A stretch of DNA of 64,000 bases, from NCBI GenBank assembly GCA_965238215.1, contig OZ250180.1, positions 124,001 through 188,000 on the forward strand, given 5' to 3'. Both the position numbers and the translations under genes were made by a program. The stretch is from JAPULR01 sp965238215 (lineage in GTDB: Bacteria > Chloroflexota > Dehalococcoidia > Lucifugimonadales > GCA-2712585). Of this stretch, positions 1 through 8,086 are shown piece after piece (position 1 is the stretch's first letter; the number at the start of each line of letters is the position of its first letter). The notes beneath the pieces are model-generated. The model searched no databases, was not told where the DNA came from, and was given only the letters and a program-made list of their open reading frames with translations.

Positions 1-427
1 TGGCAGGCTCCTTGCTAATGTCGCCTGTGGAGCGGCCCAGCTTAACTACTCGTAGGTTGGGGTTAGGGGGAATGGGAGAGGCCACGCCCGCATCCACAAT
101 AACCAAATCTACTCCAGCGCTGCGAGCGATGACGTTGATCGCCGCGCCACCGGCCAGGAAGTTCAACACCATCTGAGAAGTCACCACCTGTGGGTAGTCG
201 GTGACGCGCTGAGCCGTTACGCCGTGGTCGCCGGCGGCCACTATGATGGTCTTACGTCGGATGGATGGACGCTCCGTGCCCAAGATTCCGGCCAGCTGAA
301 TGGACAGTTCCTCCAGTTGGCCAAGGCTTCCGGGCGGCTTCGTCAGGTCCGCTTGCCGGAGGGTTGCTCGCCGGCTGGCTTCCGAGTCGATTGGCTGTAT
401 GTTAGTGATGATCTCGTCCAGGGTCAT
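1..427 (-). CDS. cobT: Nicotinate-nucleotide--dimethylbenzimidazole phosphoribosyltransferase, N-terminal part (runs off the left edge)
   Basis: CobT transfers the phosphoribosyl group of nicotinate mononucleotide to 5,6-dimethylbenzimidazole, giving alpha-ribazole phosphate for the lower ligand of B12. Only the first 142 codons are present. Reading the minus strand from ATG at 427 gives an uninterrupted frame with the family hallmarks TKPPGSLGxLE (about residues 29-39) and AAGDHGVTAQR (about 67-77), then a glycine/alanine-rich segment (FLAGGAAINV). The gene starts 2 bases after the cobO stop, so it is the distal gene of the riboswitch-controlled B12 operon. The lower-ligand enzyme beside an uptake system and an adenosyltransferase points to salvage and remodelling of imported corrinoids (inference). 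Confidence 0.93.
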   Translation of the reverse strand, partial: MTLDEIITNIQPIDSEASRRATLRQADLTKPPGSLGQLEELSIQLAGILGTERPSIRRKTIIVAAGDHGVTAQRVTDYPQVVTSQMVLNFLAGGAAINVIARSAGVDLVIVDAGVASPIPPNPNLRVVKLGRSTGDISKEPA

Positions 428-429
428 GG

Positions 430-1011
430 TTAAAACTCTATACCTTGCTGGGCCCTGAGACCCCTATCCTCGTATGGGTGCTTGATGAGCTTCATTTCCG
501 TCACCAGGTCCGCGCAGTCTATCAGTTCCTGGGGCGCGTACCTGCCGGTGATTATGACGTGAAGGGTATCGGGCCGTCGCGTCAAAGTGTCAACTACGCC
601 GGCGACGGGGACCCAGTCGTAATGGAGGGCGTATGTAAATTCGTCCAGGACGATGATGTCCTCGACGCCCTCTAAGATGGCGTCTCTGCACCTGCCCCAT
701 TGCTGCACTGCCAGGGCCTCGGTTCTCTCCAAGTCTTTGGAGAGCCAGGTGAATCCGTCCCCCAGGGCTTTCATGGGAATGTTCAGCTTTTGTGCAGCCC
801 GCTGCTCGCCGAACCGGGTGCCGGTGTGCTTGATTAACTGGAGCATCCTGATGCGGAAGTCTCTGCTCCAGGCACGAAAGATGACGCCCAACGCCGCCGT
901 GGTCTTGCCCTTACCCTCGCCGGTGTTCACTACGACAAGTCCCTCGCGAACACGGCGTCGCCGTGCTGACCGGGTGGGGGCGGCGCCGCTTTTGCTTTCT
1001 GACGGAGTCAT
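430..1011 (-). CDS. cobO: Cob(I)alamin adenosyltransferase, CobO/BtuR family
   Basis: Cytosolic enzyme that adenosylates cob(I)alamin or corrinoid precursors with ATP to make the coenzyme form. The 193-aa protein has a basic N-terminal tail, the P-loop GEGKGKTTAALG near residues 31-42, a Walker-B-like stretch DIIVLDEFTYAL near 120, and the C-terminal KHPYEDRGLRAQQGIEF signature of the CobO/BtuR type. Its length is usual for the family. The ATG overlaps the stop of the upstream ABC ATPase (ATGA), and GGGAGG lies 6 bases before the start, so translation is coupled within the B12 operon. Confidence 0.96.
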   Translation of the reverse strand: MTPSESKSGAAPTRSARRRRVREGLVVVNTGEGKGKTTAALGVIFRAWSRDFRIRMLQLIKHTGTRFGEQRAAQKLNIPMKALGDGFTWLSKDLERTEALAVQQWGRCRDAILEGVEDIIVLDEFTYALHYDWVPVAGVVDTLTRRPDTLHVIITGRYAPQELIDCADLVTEMKLIKHPYEDRGLRAQQGIEF

Positions 1012-1868
1012 AAACCGCCTCCCTTATGAGACGAGTTTCTCATTGACGCAATTGTCTCCGCCGGCTTGGACCCGTTAGCCGGTCCGATGAGGCTCACGGC
1101 CATAGAGCCGGTGACCGGGTCCTGGTATACCGCCGCCTTCACCTTGAAGACCGTTTCTATCAGCCTGGGAGTGAGAACATCCTCCGGCAATCCCGTGGCA
1201 ATAACCTTCCCTCCAGACATGACCACCAGCTTGTCACAGTATCGGGCAGCCATGGAAAGATCATGGAAGGCGGCAACCGCGGTCAAGCCGTCGTCCACCA
1301 GCTGTCTGACAAGGCCCAAGACTATGAGTTGGTGTAGGACATCAAGGTTCGACGTCGGCTCGTCCAGCAGGAGCATTCGTGGCTGCTGGGCAAGGGCCCG
1401 CGCAAGGAAGACCCGTTGCCTCTCGCCACCGGACAACGTGTCCAGAGTCCTGTGGGCAAACTGGTCAGTTTCAGTAATAGCCATGGCTTTACTGGCGATT
1501 CGTTCATCCGCCTTACCCTCTACCTGAAACCGCCCCAGATGAGGGTAACGGCCCATTAGCACCAGCTCCATGGAGGTGAATCCATGGGTGTATGGGGCAA
1601 TTTGGGGCACCAGTGCGAGGCCCGCGGCCACGTCCTTGGCCGTCATGGCTTTAAGGTCGCGGCCCTCCAGCACCACGGTGCCGTCTTGACAGCGGAGGAT
1701 GCCGGATATGGCCCGAAGGAGGGTCGACTTTCCCGCACCATTGGGGCCTATCAGCCCGACCATTTGTCCCTTTTCCACACGGAGGTCCACATTATCAAGC
1801 AGCCACTGGGCTTCTATCCGGTAAGAGAGGTCTTGAGCTGCGACGGCCTCTGCCCTGCTATCTTTCAC
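1008..1868 (-). CDS. btuD: Cobalamin/iron-type ABC transporter ATP-binding protein (BtuD/FecE family)
   Basis: ATPase subunit energising the FecCD-type permease encoded upstream. In order: Walker A GPNGAGKST (about residues 42-50), Q-loop region, ABC signature LSGGERQR (about 144-151), Walker B MLLLDEPTSNLD and a switch histidine in AAFHDLS. The 286-aa protein has a roughly 35-residue tail beyond the ATPase core. The start is GTG at 1868, 6 bases after the binding-protein gene. Given the riboswitch upstream and cobO/cobT downstream, the substrate is most likely a corrinoid rather than a ferric siderophore. That is inferred from context, because the ATPase sequence alone cannot separate them. 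Confidence 0.92.
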   Translation of the reverse strand: MKDSRAEAVAAQDLSYRIEAQWLLDNVDLRVEKGQMVGLIGPNGAGKSTLLRAISGILRCQDGTVVLEGRDLKAMTAKDVAAGLALVPQIAPYTHGFTSMELVLMGRYPHLGRFQVEGKADERIASKAMAITETDQFAHRTLDTLSGGERQRVFLARALAQQPRMLLLDEPTSNLDVLHQLIVLGLVRQLVDDGLTAVAAFHDLSMAARYCDKLVVMSGGKVIATGLPEDVLTPRLIETVFKVKAAVYQDPVTGSMAVSLIGPANGSKPAETIASMRNSSHKGGGL

Positions 1869-1874
1869 GTTAGG

Positions 1875-3191
1875 TCACTCCACCAAGCTAAAAGTGGGGG
1901 AGGGCTCTTCGGAAAAGGCGTCCGGCCAGAGAATCCGCGCCAGCCTCTCGGCACCGAGAATGTTCCAGTAGGAGAGAGTCGTAACGTGCTTGCTCTCCAA
2001 AACGTGGACCTGCTCGTTCTTGATTGCGGGAACATTGGCCAGAGCCTCGTTAGATAGTAGGCTGTCCCTAAACTCCTCCGCGCCGAAGTCCACCGGCTGT
2101 GGGATGATTATCACCTGCGGGTTCATTGCGATGACTCCCTCCAGGCTTATGGTTTTGTTGCTCTCAATGCCTGCAACTTCGGCAACGTTGATGCCGCCTG
2201 CTGCGAAAATGACGCCTCCCTCGGTGGAGTTGGCGCCGGCTGTCCACAGGCTATCGGAAAAGCTGGTGAGAGCCAAGACCCTTGGCTTGGGTTCGGCGAC
2301 AGCAGTCACTACAACTAGAGACTCGTACCTCTCACGCACCTCCGCCGCGAACTCTAAAGCCCGTTCCTCCTCGCCTAGAATGTATCCTACCAGAAGGATA
2401 TTGTTGATTCGAGCCTTGGCGTCGTGCTGAAGCTCTGTCTGGACCACCGGAATTCCCACCCTCGTCAGGGCCTCTATTCCTTCCGCCGGGAAAAAGGGAC
2501 TAGTGACCAAAACATCGGGACCCTGGGCTATGATGGTCTCCGGGTCTCGTGTTATCTCTGGTTTGTCCTGGATCAACTGGTACACGTTCGAGTATGTAGC
2601 GTTTTTGCTGAAGCTGCCCACGGCGGCCAGCCTCTCGACAGGGACCAATGCCAGGATCACCTCATCGTGGCCAATGGAGGCGCCTATGATGCGCTGGGGC
2701 TTGGCGGGGATGCTCACAAGCCCGTTTAGACCCTCCACCTCACGCGGCCAACCGAGGTTGGCCGGGTCGACGATGCCGGGAACGTCCGCCAATGCCATAG
2801 ATACCGGGTCCCGGGTAGGTGACGGCATGGGGGTTGGCGTCGGAGGCGTAGGAGTGACCACTGTCGTAGGTTCCGGCGTGGGTGAAGCTGTTGCGGTAGG
2901 AGTAGCCTCAGGCTTAGGAATTGGCGTCGACGCAGGCGTAGATGGAGCCCGGATTGGGGTCGAAGTAGCAGGCTTCCTAGTTGATGGCGTCGGTGTAGAA
3001 GGCGCCTTAGTAGGCGTAGGTGAAGGTATTGAGGCAGGAGCTGGAGTAGTAGGTGGAGTGCTGGGAGCAACCGTTGGAGCCGGAACGGCGGTAGATGCAG
3101 GCGTGGATATCTCCGAAGAGCAGGCTGCCAACCAAATCGCAATTAAGATGGCCAGTGATAACGTCAGTATGGAAAACCGGCGTAATGACAT
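1875..3191 (-). CDS. btuF: Cobalamin-binding lipoprotein (BtuF/FepB-like) with Pro/Thr-rich stalk
   Basis: Extracytoplasmic corrinoid-binding protein that feeds the BtuC/BtuD pair. Residues 1-24 form a lipoprotein signal with lipobox LAAC. Residues about 25-130 are a low-complexity Pro/Thr/Ser/Ala stalk, followed by a type III periplasmic-binding fold (PQRIIGAS, VERLAAVGSFSKNATY, PDVLVTSPFF, NPQVIIIPQPV, SYWNILGAERLARILWP). The 438-aa length exceeds ordinary BtuF because of the stalk, which probably spans the cell envelope. ATG at 3191 has AGGAG five bases upstream. The gene lies between permease and ATPase. Ligand specificity rests on the riboswitch and the cob genes. Confidence 0.9.
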   Translation of the reverse strand: MSLRRFSILTLSLAILIAIWLAACSSEISTPASTAVPAPTVAPSTPPTTPAPASIPSPTPTKAPSTPTPSTRKPATSTPIRAPSTPASTPIPKPEATPTATASPTPEPTTVVTPTPPTPTPMPSPTRDPVSMALADVPGIVDPANLGWPREVEGLNGLVSIPAKPQRIIGASIGHDEVILALVPVERLAAVGSFSKNATYSNVYQLIQDKPEITRDPETIIAQGPDVLVTSPFFPAEGIEALTRVGIPVVQTELQHDAKARINNILLVGYILGEEERALEFAAEVRERYESLVVVTAVAEPKPRVLALTSFSDSLWTAGANSTEGGVIFAAGGINVAEVAGIESNKTISLEGVIAMNPQVIIIPQPVDFGAEEFRDSLLSNEALANVPAIKNEQVHVLESKHVTTLSYWNILGAERLARILWPDAFSEEPSPTFSLVE

Positions 3192-3216
3192 GGAGACTCC
3201 TTTCAGTTCATTTGCC

Positions 3217-4296
3217 TCATAGTGAGTATGCCCGTTGTTTGTTCTTGATCAGCAGGAATATGAAGAAGGGCGCGCCCACGAAGGCGGCAAGCACTCCGAC
3301 GCGGAATTCCGCCGGTTGGATAATCGTCCTGCCGACGGTATCGGCCAGGAGGACGAAGATGGCTCCACCTGCGGCGCTCAGAGGCACTAGCACCCGGTGG
3401 TCCGGCCCGATGAGAAGCCTGAGCACGTGCGGAGTCACTAGCCCTACGAAGGCGATGGTTCCGCTGACAGCTACGGCGGCACCTGTCGCCATCGCCGCGG
3501 CCGCCAGTAGAATTATCCTGGCTGGGCCAACTCGAACGCCCATAGACCGGGCTTCATCGTCCCCCAGCATGAGCAAATTCAGGTCCCTGGTCATAAATAG
3601 GATTACACCAATACCACCAAGGATGAATGGAGCGGATACCTGTACGTGCTCCCAGGTTCGGGAGTCCAGGCCACCCGCAAGCCAGAAAAGGATCTCCCGC
3701 AGAGCTGCGTTGTCGGGCAGTAGGATGATAATGGTGGTGACAACTGCCCCCAGAAATGCGTTGACCGCCACCCCTGCCAAGAGGAGCGTAGCCATGGAGA
3801 AGCGCCCTCCAACGGCGGCAATGCCGTAGACCAGAAAGCAAGCGGCCATAGCGCCCACGAAAGCGAACGCGGGCAGTGCGAGAAAGAAAATTCCGGCCGC
3901 TCCTATCGCTATAGCCACCACAGCACCCACGGCGCCGCCTGCAGATACGCCGATGATGCCCGGGTCTGCCATGGGATTGCGAAACAGTCCCTGCATGGTT
4001 GCTCCGGCGACTCCCAGAGCCATGCCGACGCATGCGCCGACAACTATCCGGGGCAGCCGTATCTGCTGGATAACAAGCTCTTCGGTCCGTCCAAATTCCG
4101 CCAAGTCTAGTCCGAGAGGCGAGAAAATGATGGCGGCAACATGGCTGACGGATATCTCGACGGGTCCAAGACTGAGCGACAGCAGGGCGGCCGCAAGGAC
4201 AATCAGGCCGAGAGCTGCGGAGCCAACTGCCAGCCGTGCGGCAACGCCCGCTTGTCGGTAAGACTTCAGTCTGTCGAGTCCAATGCCCCTAAACAA
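3217..4296 (-). CDS. btuC: Cobalamin/iron-type ABC transporter permease (BtuC/FecCD family)
   Basis: Multi-spanning inner-membrane permease of the B12 importer, first gene of the operon. Family segments are plain: RLPRIVVGACVGMALGVAGATMQGLFRNPMADPGIIGVSAGGAVGAV, then LFWLAGGLDSRTW, the GxxxARSMGV coupling region and TIAFVGLVTPHVLRLLIGPDHR near the end. The open frame extends upstream to a GTG at 4395 and an ATG at 4350. Both would place a strong hairpin inside the coding region and lack the first transmembrane helix context. I prefer TTG at 4296, which has GGAGG five bases upstream and gives 359 aa, close to the family length. That GGAGG is part of the 3' arm of the hairpin, so start and riboswitch output are physically linked. 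Confidence 0.9.
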   Translation of the reverse strand: MFRGIGLDRLKSYRQAGVAARLAVGSAALGLIVLAAALLSLSLGPVEISVSHVAAIIFSPLGLDLAEFGRTEELVIQQIRLPRIVVGACVGMALGVAGATMQGLFRNPMADPGIIGVSAGGAVGAVVAIAIGAAGIFFLALPAFAFVGAMAACFLVYGIAAVGGRFSMATLLLAGVAVNAFLGAVVTTIIILLPDNAALREILFWLAGGLDSRTWEHVQVSAPFILGGIGVILFMTRDLNLLMLGDDEARSMGVRVGPARIILLAAAAMATGAAVAVSGTIAFVGLVTPHVLRLLIGPDHRVLVPLSAAGGAIFVLLADTVGRTIIQPAEFRVGVLAAFVGAPFFIFLLIKNKQRAYSL

Positions 4297-4326
4297 AAAC
4301 ACCTCCGGCTTTTCTCCGCCGGAGGC
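4291..4326 (-). terminator. Hairpin plus T-run downstream of the B12 riboswitch (transcription terminator and/or Shine-Dalgarno sequestor)
   Basis: On the minus strand an 8-bp perfect stem (CCTCCGGC with GCCGGAGG, arms 4318-4325 and 4302-4309, loop 4310-4317) is followed at once by TGTTTTTGTTT. This has the form of an intrinsic terminator about 75 bases after the riboswitch B12 box. The 3' arm holds GGAGG, five bases before the TTG chosen as btuC start, so the same stem would also hide the ribosome site. Confidence 0.75.
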
Positions 4327-4399
4327 TTTGGTGTCGCTCTCATCGGGCATCAAGCCCGAAGTGGAGGCCCCCTCTCTGGTGCGGAGAGTGGTCACCTTC

Positions 4400-4565
4400 C
4401 GCTCAGGCAGGTCTCCTGGCTTGCGGGGAAGTTTCCTGGCCTCGCCCTTCCCGTCGGCAATCCGACAGTGGACTTCGGCCTCAAACCCCGCTTACAGTGG
4501 CGCTACCACGGCGGATTTTCACCGCCTTCCCTATTCTCCCTAGGTGGGCACCTGAACGGGCAGTG
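4400..4565 (-). promoter_or_regulatory. Cobalamin (B12) riboswitch
   Basis: Read on the minus strand, this segment has the conserved B12-box AAGCCAGGAGACCTGCC (4406-4422), and upstream the core elements AGGTGCCC, AATAGGGAAGGCGGTGAAAA, TCCGCCGTGG and GCGCCACTGTAAGCGGGG in the expected order and spacing. It precedes btuC-btuF-btuD-cobO-cobT, all B12 uptake or processing genes. Binding of adenosylcobalamin is expected to repress the operon. Confidence 0.95.
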
Positions 4566-4952
4566 GCTGTATATCTATGCTGGAGGTGATAATATGCCGG
4601 CGTCGTTGGGCTGTCAAGGGGCCGCACATCTTCGCTGACGACAGAAGTGCATCGGGGTCGTGACCATTCTACAAATAGTGGAGATGTGTTGGAAATTTTT
4701 CTATTCCGACCGCTGCCCAATCGTCCGGGTGCCCAACGCAACCAAATCGCACCCCTACTCACTGCCTCACGACAACGTCGTCTTACATGACTTGTAGGAA
4801 CTTGGATTTTGCAGGACTATTACAACAAGTTGCATGAAGGCCGGGTGAAGATGAGACATAGGGCAAACGCCGAACTAGAGCTTGCTTTAGGACCAGACGA
4901 CATTAGGGGGGCTGAAGCACTCTACGGCAGCTAATAAGGAGGGCGAACAAAT
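4566..4952. other. Divergent intergenic region upstream of the B12 riboswitch and the lipoprotein gene
   Basis: No gene is supported here. It must hold the promoter for the B12 operon on the minus strand and one for the lipoprotein on the plus strand. I see no hexamer pair good enough to name. AAGGAGGG at 4936-4943 is the ribosome site of the lipoprotein gene. Confidence 0.5.
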
Positions 4953-7900
4953 ATGAAGGAAATTATTCTGACGGTCATCCTGAGTGCGCTCGCAGCATGT
5001 CTCATTGGATGTAGCCCCGTCGCCACAGAGACTCCAACTCCACCATCCGCCCCACCGCCTAGCCCCACGGATTTTCCAGCGGCTGCAGCAGCAGAGCCAG
5101 ATGATGTGTCGACGAAATTTCCAATGGAGCCAGAACCCATCGTCAGCTCCACACCTGAACCAACCCTTCGCCCACCAAAGCCCATTCCGTGGATTCGAAC
5201 GTCTCTCGTGGATCCCCCTGTCTTGGTGTCTCCGTCAATTGACCAGCAGGTCCTGGATTCCGACATCATAGTGGTTGCTTCATTTTTGTCGGCAACGGCA
5301 GCGGTACAGACTCTACCCGGAGACCCCGGAGTGGCCGCCACTTATCGGCCCATGCAGGTGTTGCGATTCCGAGCCAGCGAGTACCTTAGTGGAACAGGCC
5401 CCAACGAATTCACAGTGGAGGTTCTGGACGACTCCTATGGTATTCAAATAGGAGGCGGTCTCTACACGGGCTATCTCACCAGGGAGGCGGCTATGGCGGC
5501 AGCGTCTGCCTTAGTGACCCAGCACAACTCTACCTGGGATGGCAGGCCAGGCGTGCTCTTTCTTAAGGGGCCTCTTGCATCGGCGTCTTCGCCTAGTGAC
5601 AGCACTTCCTCTGGCAATGAGGACGGCAGTTCCACAAGGGGTAGTTCGGATACTGCCTCGACGAGCACCAACTTTGGGTTCGTCCTGTCGAATCAGGGTG
5701 TCCAGTCAAGCTTTGAATACGCTATAGACACCCTAAGCAGGACCTGGATGCCGGCAGCTGTAGCTTCCTCCGGCGGCACGAGGTCTACAGATGGAGAATC
5801 GCGAAGCGCAACGCAACCTGCCAGTACTGAATACATCACAGACGGGACTGAGACACCTCCTCCAGTGATTTCCCTTTCCGACCTACGCACCCGTATAGGG
5901 GAGATTGATGCCATGCTGACGGCAGGTGCAGGCATTGAGGGATATCAAGACTGCGTTTACGGTAATCTCATACGTGAGAGATGGCATCGCGCTGAACCAG
6001 GATCTAGAATTCGGGAGATTCGAATCACCATAGATTCAGGGTTGCCCGCAGAATCAGTGTCCTTAAAAGAGGAGATGGGCGATCTCTTTCATGATGCCCT
6101 AACGTATGGCGAGGATTACCACGAAGTCTGGAACAGCGGTTCAGACGCTGCGTATTTTACAACTGTGTTCCTCGACAATGACGAAGTTGCATCCAATGGA
6201 TATAGGTACACGTTCACCGTTGCTCGACCCATACCCAAAGGGCGCTACGATGTAAACTTTCATCTTTGGCCAGCTTTCGAAGCAATCTGTGGCACGAGAC
6301 CAACCACGGAGGCCGAGGATGATGGCGCGTATAGCAACTGGACGGTCACCGTCACCGCCCCCGCCGGCACCCTCCACGAAGCCTTCTTCGACCCCGTGAC
6401 CGTCGGCACGGCAGTGAAGGCCGACGTGACCAATGGGGTGCTCAAACCCACCGCCTTCACCGTTGGCGGGACGGCCACGGAGATCACGAGTCTTGAGTGG
6501 AGCAACAACCAGGTGGTGCTGACCCTCGGCGCCCACGTATCCCTGAGCGGCCAGGTGTTGGAATTCATCGCCCTCGACGGCAACATCGCCCTCTCTCTCC
6601 CCGCCGACAACGCAACGGCAGACAGCACGGCGGGGACCTACACGTGGTCCATGTCGAGCCAGCCTTGGCAGGATGGGGACAAGCTCATCCTGCGCCTCCG
6701 TCCCGTGGGCACAGAGATATTCCTCCAGAACCTGCCCTCCACCACGGCGCAGGGTACGGCTCACTGGTTCAGTGCAAAGCTGACGAACCTGGACCAGTCC
6801 AGAAGCTACAGCTACAGTATATCGGCGGACAACAGAAACGTGGTGTTGCACAATGCAATGTGTACCGCTGGAACCTATGCCGCCGGGGATGTTCCTGCCC
6901 GGTCGACCAGCCATTCCAGTGAGCACCCGCTTCTGGGATGCGGCACGCCCGGCGCCACCATAACGGCCACGCTCCTCGAGGGGACTACGGAGATCGATAC
7001 CACCACATACTCGGTAACAGTCACGCCGCCGCCGCCGCCATTGGTGGAATTCAGCGAGTTGGCGTCTACCGTCGAAGAGGGAGGGAACGACCAATTCGTG
7101 ATAATCGCGTCGTACCTGGACGTGGCCCACGGCCACACCATCCGGCTGACGACGGAGAACGCCAACATGGGCTTCAACGCCACCTGCACTGACCTGAACG
7201 AGGAGTTCACGGTCGGCAGCGGTAGCGCAGCCTACCTTAATTCCAGCAGGCTCTACGGGTGCGCGACGCCCGGCGGCACGGTGACGGCTACCCTGATGCA
7301 GGGGGAGACCGAGATTGCCACGGCCACCCACGATGTGGCGGTGACGCCGCCCCCGCCCCCGCCCCTGGAGTTCCATAACCTTCCCTCCACTCTGGAGTCT
7401 GGTGGAGACGTCTTCTTCAAAGTGAGGGCGTCCGACCTGGACACCGAGAGCGGGTACACCATCAGGGTAACGACGGACAACGCCAACATGGGTTTCGACA
7501 GCGGGTGCGCGGACCGGCAGGAAGAGGATAGGGCAGATGTGGGCCGAACTTCCTTCAACACCTTCTTCACCCTGTACGGTTGCGCGCCACCCGGGGGAAC
7601 GGTCACGGTGACGCTGCTGGAGGGCGTCACCGCGGTGAACAGCATCAGCCAGGCCGTTACGGTTACCGGGCCGGCCTCCACCGACGCCACCCTGAGCGCC
7701 CTCGCCCTCAGCGGCGTCTCCCTCACCTTCGACTCTGCCACCACCGGCTACACCGCCAACGTGGCCAACACCGTCACCGAGACCACCGTCACCGCAACGG
7801 CCAACGACAACGGCGCCACCCACGTGGTGAAGCTGGGCGGAGTGGTAGACGACGACGGCACAGTAGCTCTGGCGGTAGGAGCCAACGTCATCACCGTGGA

Positions 7901-7970
7901 GGTGACGGCGGAGGACGGCAACACCACCCAGACCTACACCGTGACGGTAACGCGCGCCGAGGCGTCGTGA
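4953..7970 (+). CDS. Large multi-domain surface lipoprotein, member 1 of a three-gene family, with C-terminal cadherin-like beta-sandwich
   Basis: Function unknown. The 1005-aa protein starts with a lipoprotein signal (lipobox LIGC at about 17-20) and a short Pro-rich stalk. Residues about 90-360 form an N-terminal domain shared with the proteins at 60091 and 61752 (landmarks EYLSGTGP, WDGRPGVLFLKGP, EYITDGTETPP). Residues about 464-590 are the family module beginning TVTAPAGTLHEAFFDPV and ending SQPWQDGDKL. Then come three tandem repeats of roughly 105 residues, each with a cysteine near its start and one in a later GC motif, separated by PPPPP linkers. The last 95 residues match a cadherin-like beta-sandwich (TDATLSALALSG...TYTVTVTRA). 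ATG at 4953 has AGGAGGG 9 bases upstream. It is probably an anchored adhesin or binding protein; no enzyme motif is visible. Confidence 0.85.
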   Translation: MKEIILTVILSALAACLIGCSPVATETPTPPSAPPPSPTDFPAAAAAEPDDVSTKFPMEPEPIVSSTPEPTLRPPKPIPWIRTSLVDPPVLVSPSIDQQVLDSDIIVVASFLSATAAVQTLPGDPGVAATYRPMQVLRFRASEYLSGTGPNEFTVEVLDDSYGIQIGGGLYTGYLTREAAMAAASALVTQHNSTWDGRPGVLFLKGPLASASSPSDSTSSGNEDGSSTRGSSDTASTSTNFGFVLSNQGVQSSFEYAIDTLSRTWMPAAVASSGGTRSTDGESRSATQPASTEYITDGTETPPPVISLSDLRTRIGEIDAMLTAGAGIEGYQDCVYGNLIRERWHRAEPGSRIREIRITIDSGLPAESVSLKEEMGDLFHDALTYGEDYHEVWNSGSDAAYFTTVFLDNDEVASNGYRYTFTVARPIPKGRYDVNFHLWPAFEAICGTRPTTEAEDDGAYSNWTVTVTAPAGTLHEAFFDPVTVGTAVKADVTNGVLKPTAFTVGGTATEITSLEWSNNQVVLTLGAHVSLSGQVLEFIALDGNIALSLPADNATADSTAGTYTWSMSSQPWQDGDKLILRLRPVGTEIFLQNLPSTTAQGTAHWFSAKLTNLDQSRSYSYSISADNRNVVLHNAMCTAGTYAAGDVPARSTSHSSEHPLLGCGTPGATITATLLEGTTEIDTTTYSVTVTPPPPPLVEFSELASTVEEGGNDQFVIIASYLDVAHGHTIRLTTENANMGFNATCTDLNEEFTVGSGSAAYLNSSRLYGCATPGGTVTATLMQGETEIATATHDVAVTPPPPPPLEFHNLPSTLESGGDVFFKVRASDLDTESGYTIRVTTDNANMGFDSGCADRQEEDRADVGRTSFNTFFTLYGCAPPGGTVTVTLLEGVTAVNSISQAVTVTGPASTDATLSALALSGVSLTFDSATTGYTANVANTVTETTVTATANDNGATHVVKLGGVVDDDGTVALAVGANVITVEVTAEDGNTTQTYTVTVTRAEAS
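6340..6705 (+). repeat. Family module, DNA copy 1
   Basis: About 365 bp encoding the module TVTAPAGTLHEAF to SQPWQDGDKL. It is closely similar at DNA level to 61384-61746 and 63031-63400. For example, the stretch around 6552-6600 differs from 63243-63293 at only a few bases. Confidence 0.8.
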
Positions 7971-8017
7971 CGGCTGCCTTGATGGAAGGGAGCGATATGG
8001 AGGACACGGGGCCACGG

Positions 8018-8065
8018 TCGTGACGGTAACGTAGCAGGCTTCCACCGACGCCACGGTGAGGGTGG
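8018..8065 (+). pseudogene. Decayed remnant of another cadherin-like repeat after the lipoprotein stop
   Basis: The stretch from about 8018 (GTGACGGTAACG, then an in-frame TAG, then GCAGGCTTCCACCGACGCCACG) aligns by eye with 7657-7691 inside the preceding gene (GTTACGGTTACCGGGCCGGCCTCCACCGACGCCACC). It looks like the head of one more beta-sandwich unit, cut off by stop codons. Confidence 0.5.
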
Positions 8066-8086
8066 CTGAAACCGGGGCCACACTAT

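Noticed and set aside
2503..3222. Gly/Val-rich plus-strand frames opposite the Pro/Thr stalk of the B12-binding lipoprotein (similar ones near 20386, 28232, 37390 and 58028)
   Set aside because: Codons for Pro/Thr/Ala read backwards as Gly/Val/Ala; these are mirrors of stalks, not genes.
6141..8081. Long open frame on the minus strand, antisense to the first surface lipoprotein
   Set aside because: It is Arg/His/Gly-rich, has no family features, and mirrors the codon pattern of the well-supported lipoprotein on the plus strand. The same applies to 62468-63424.
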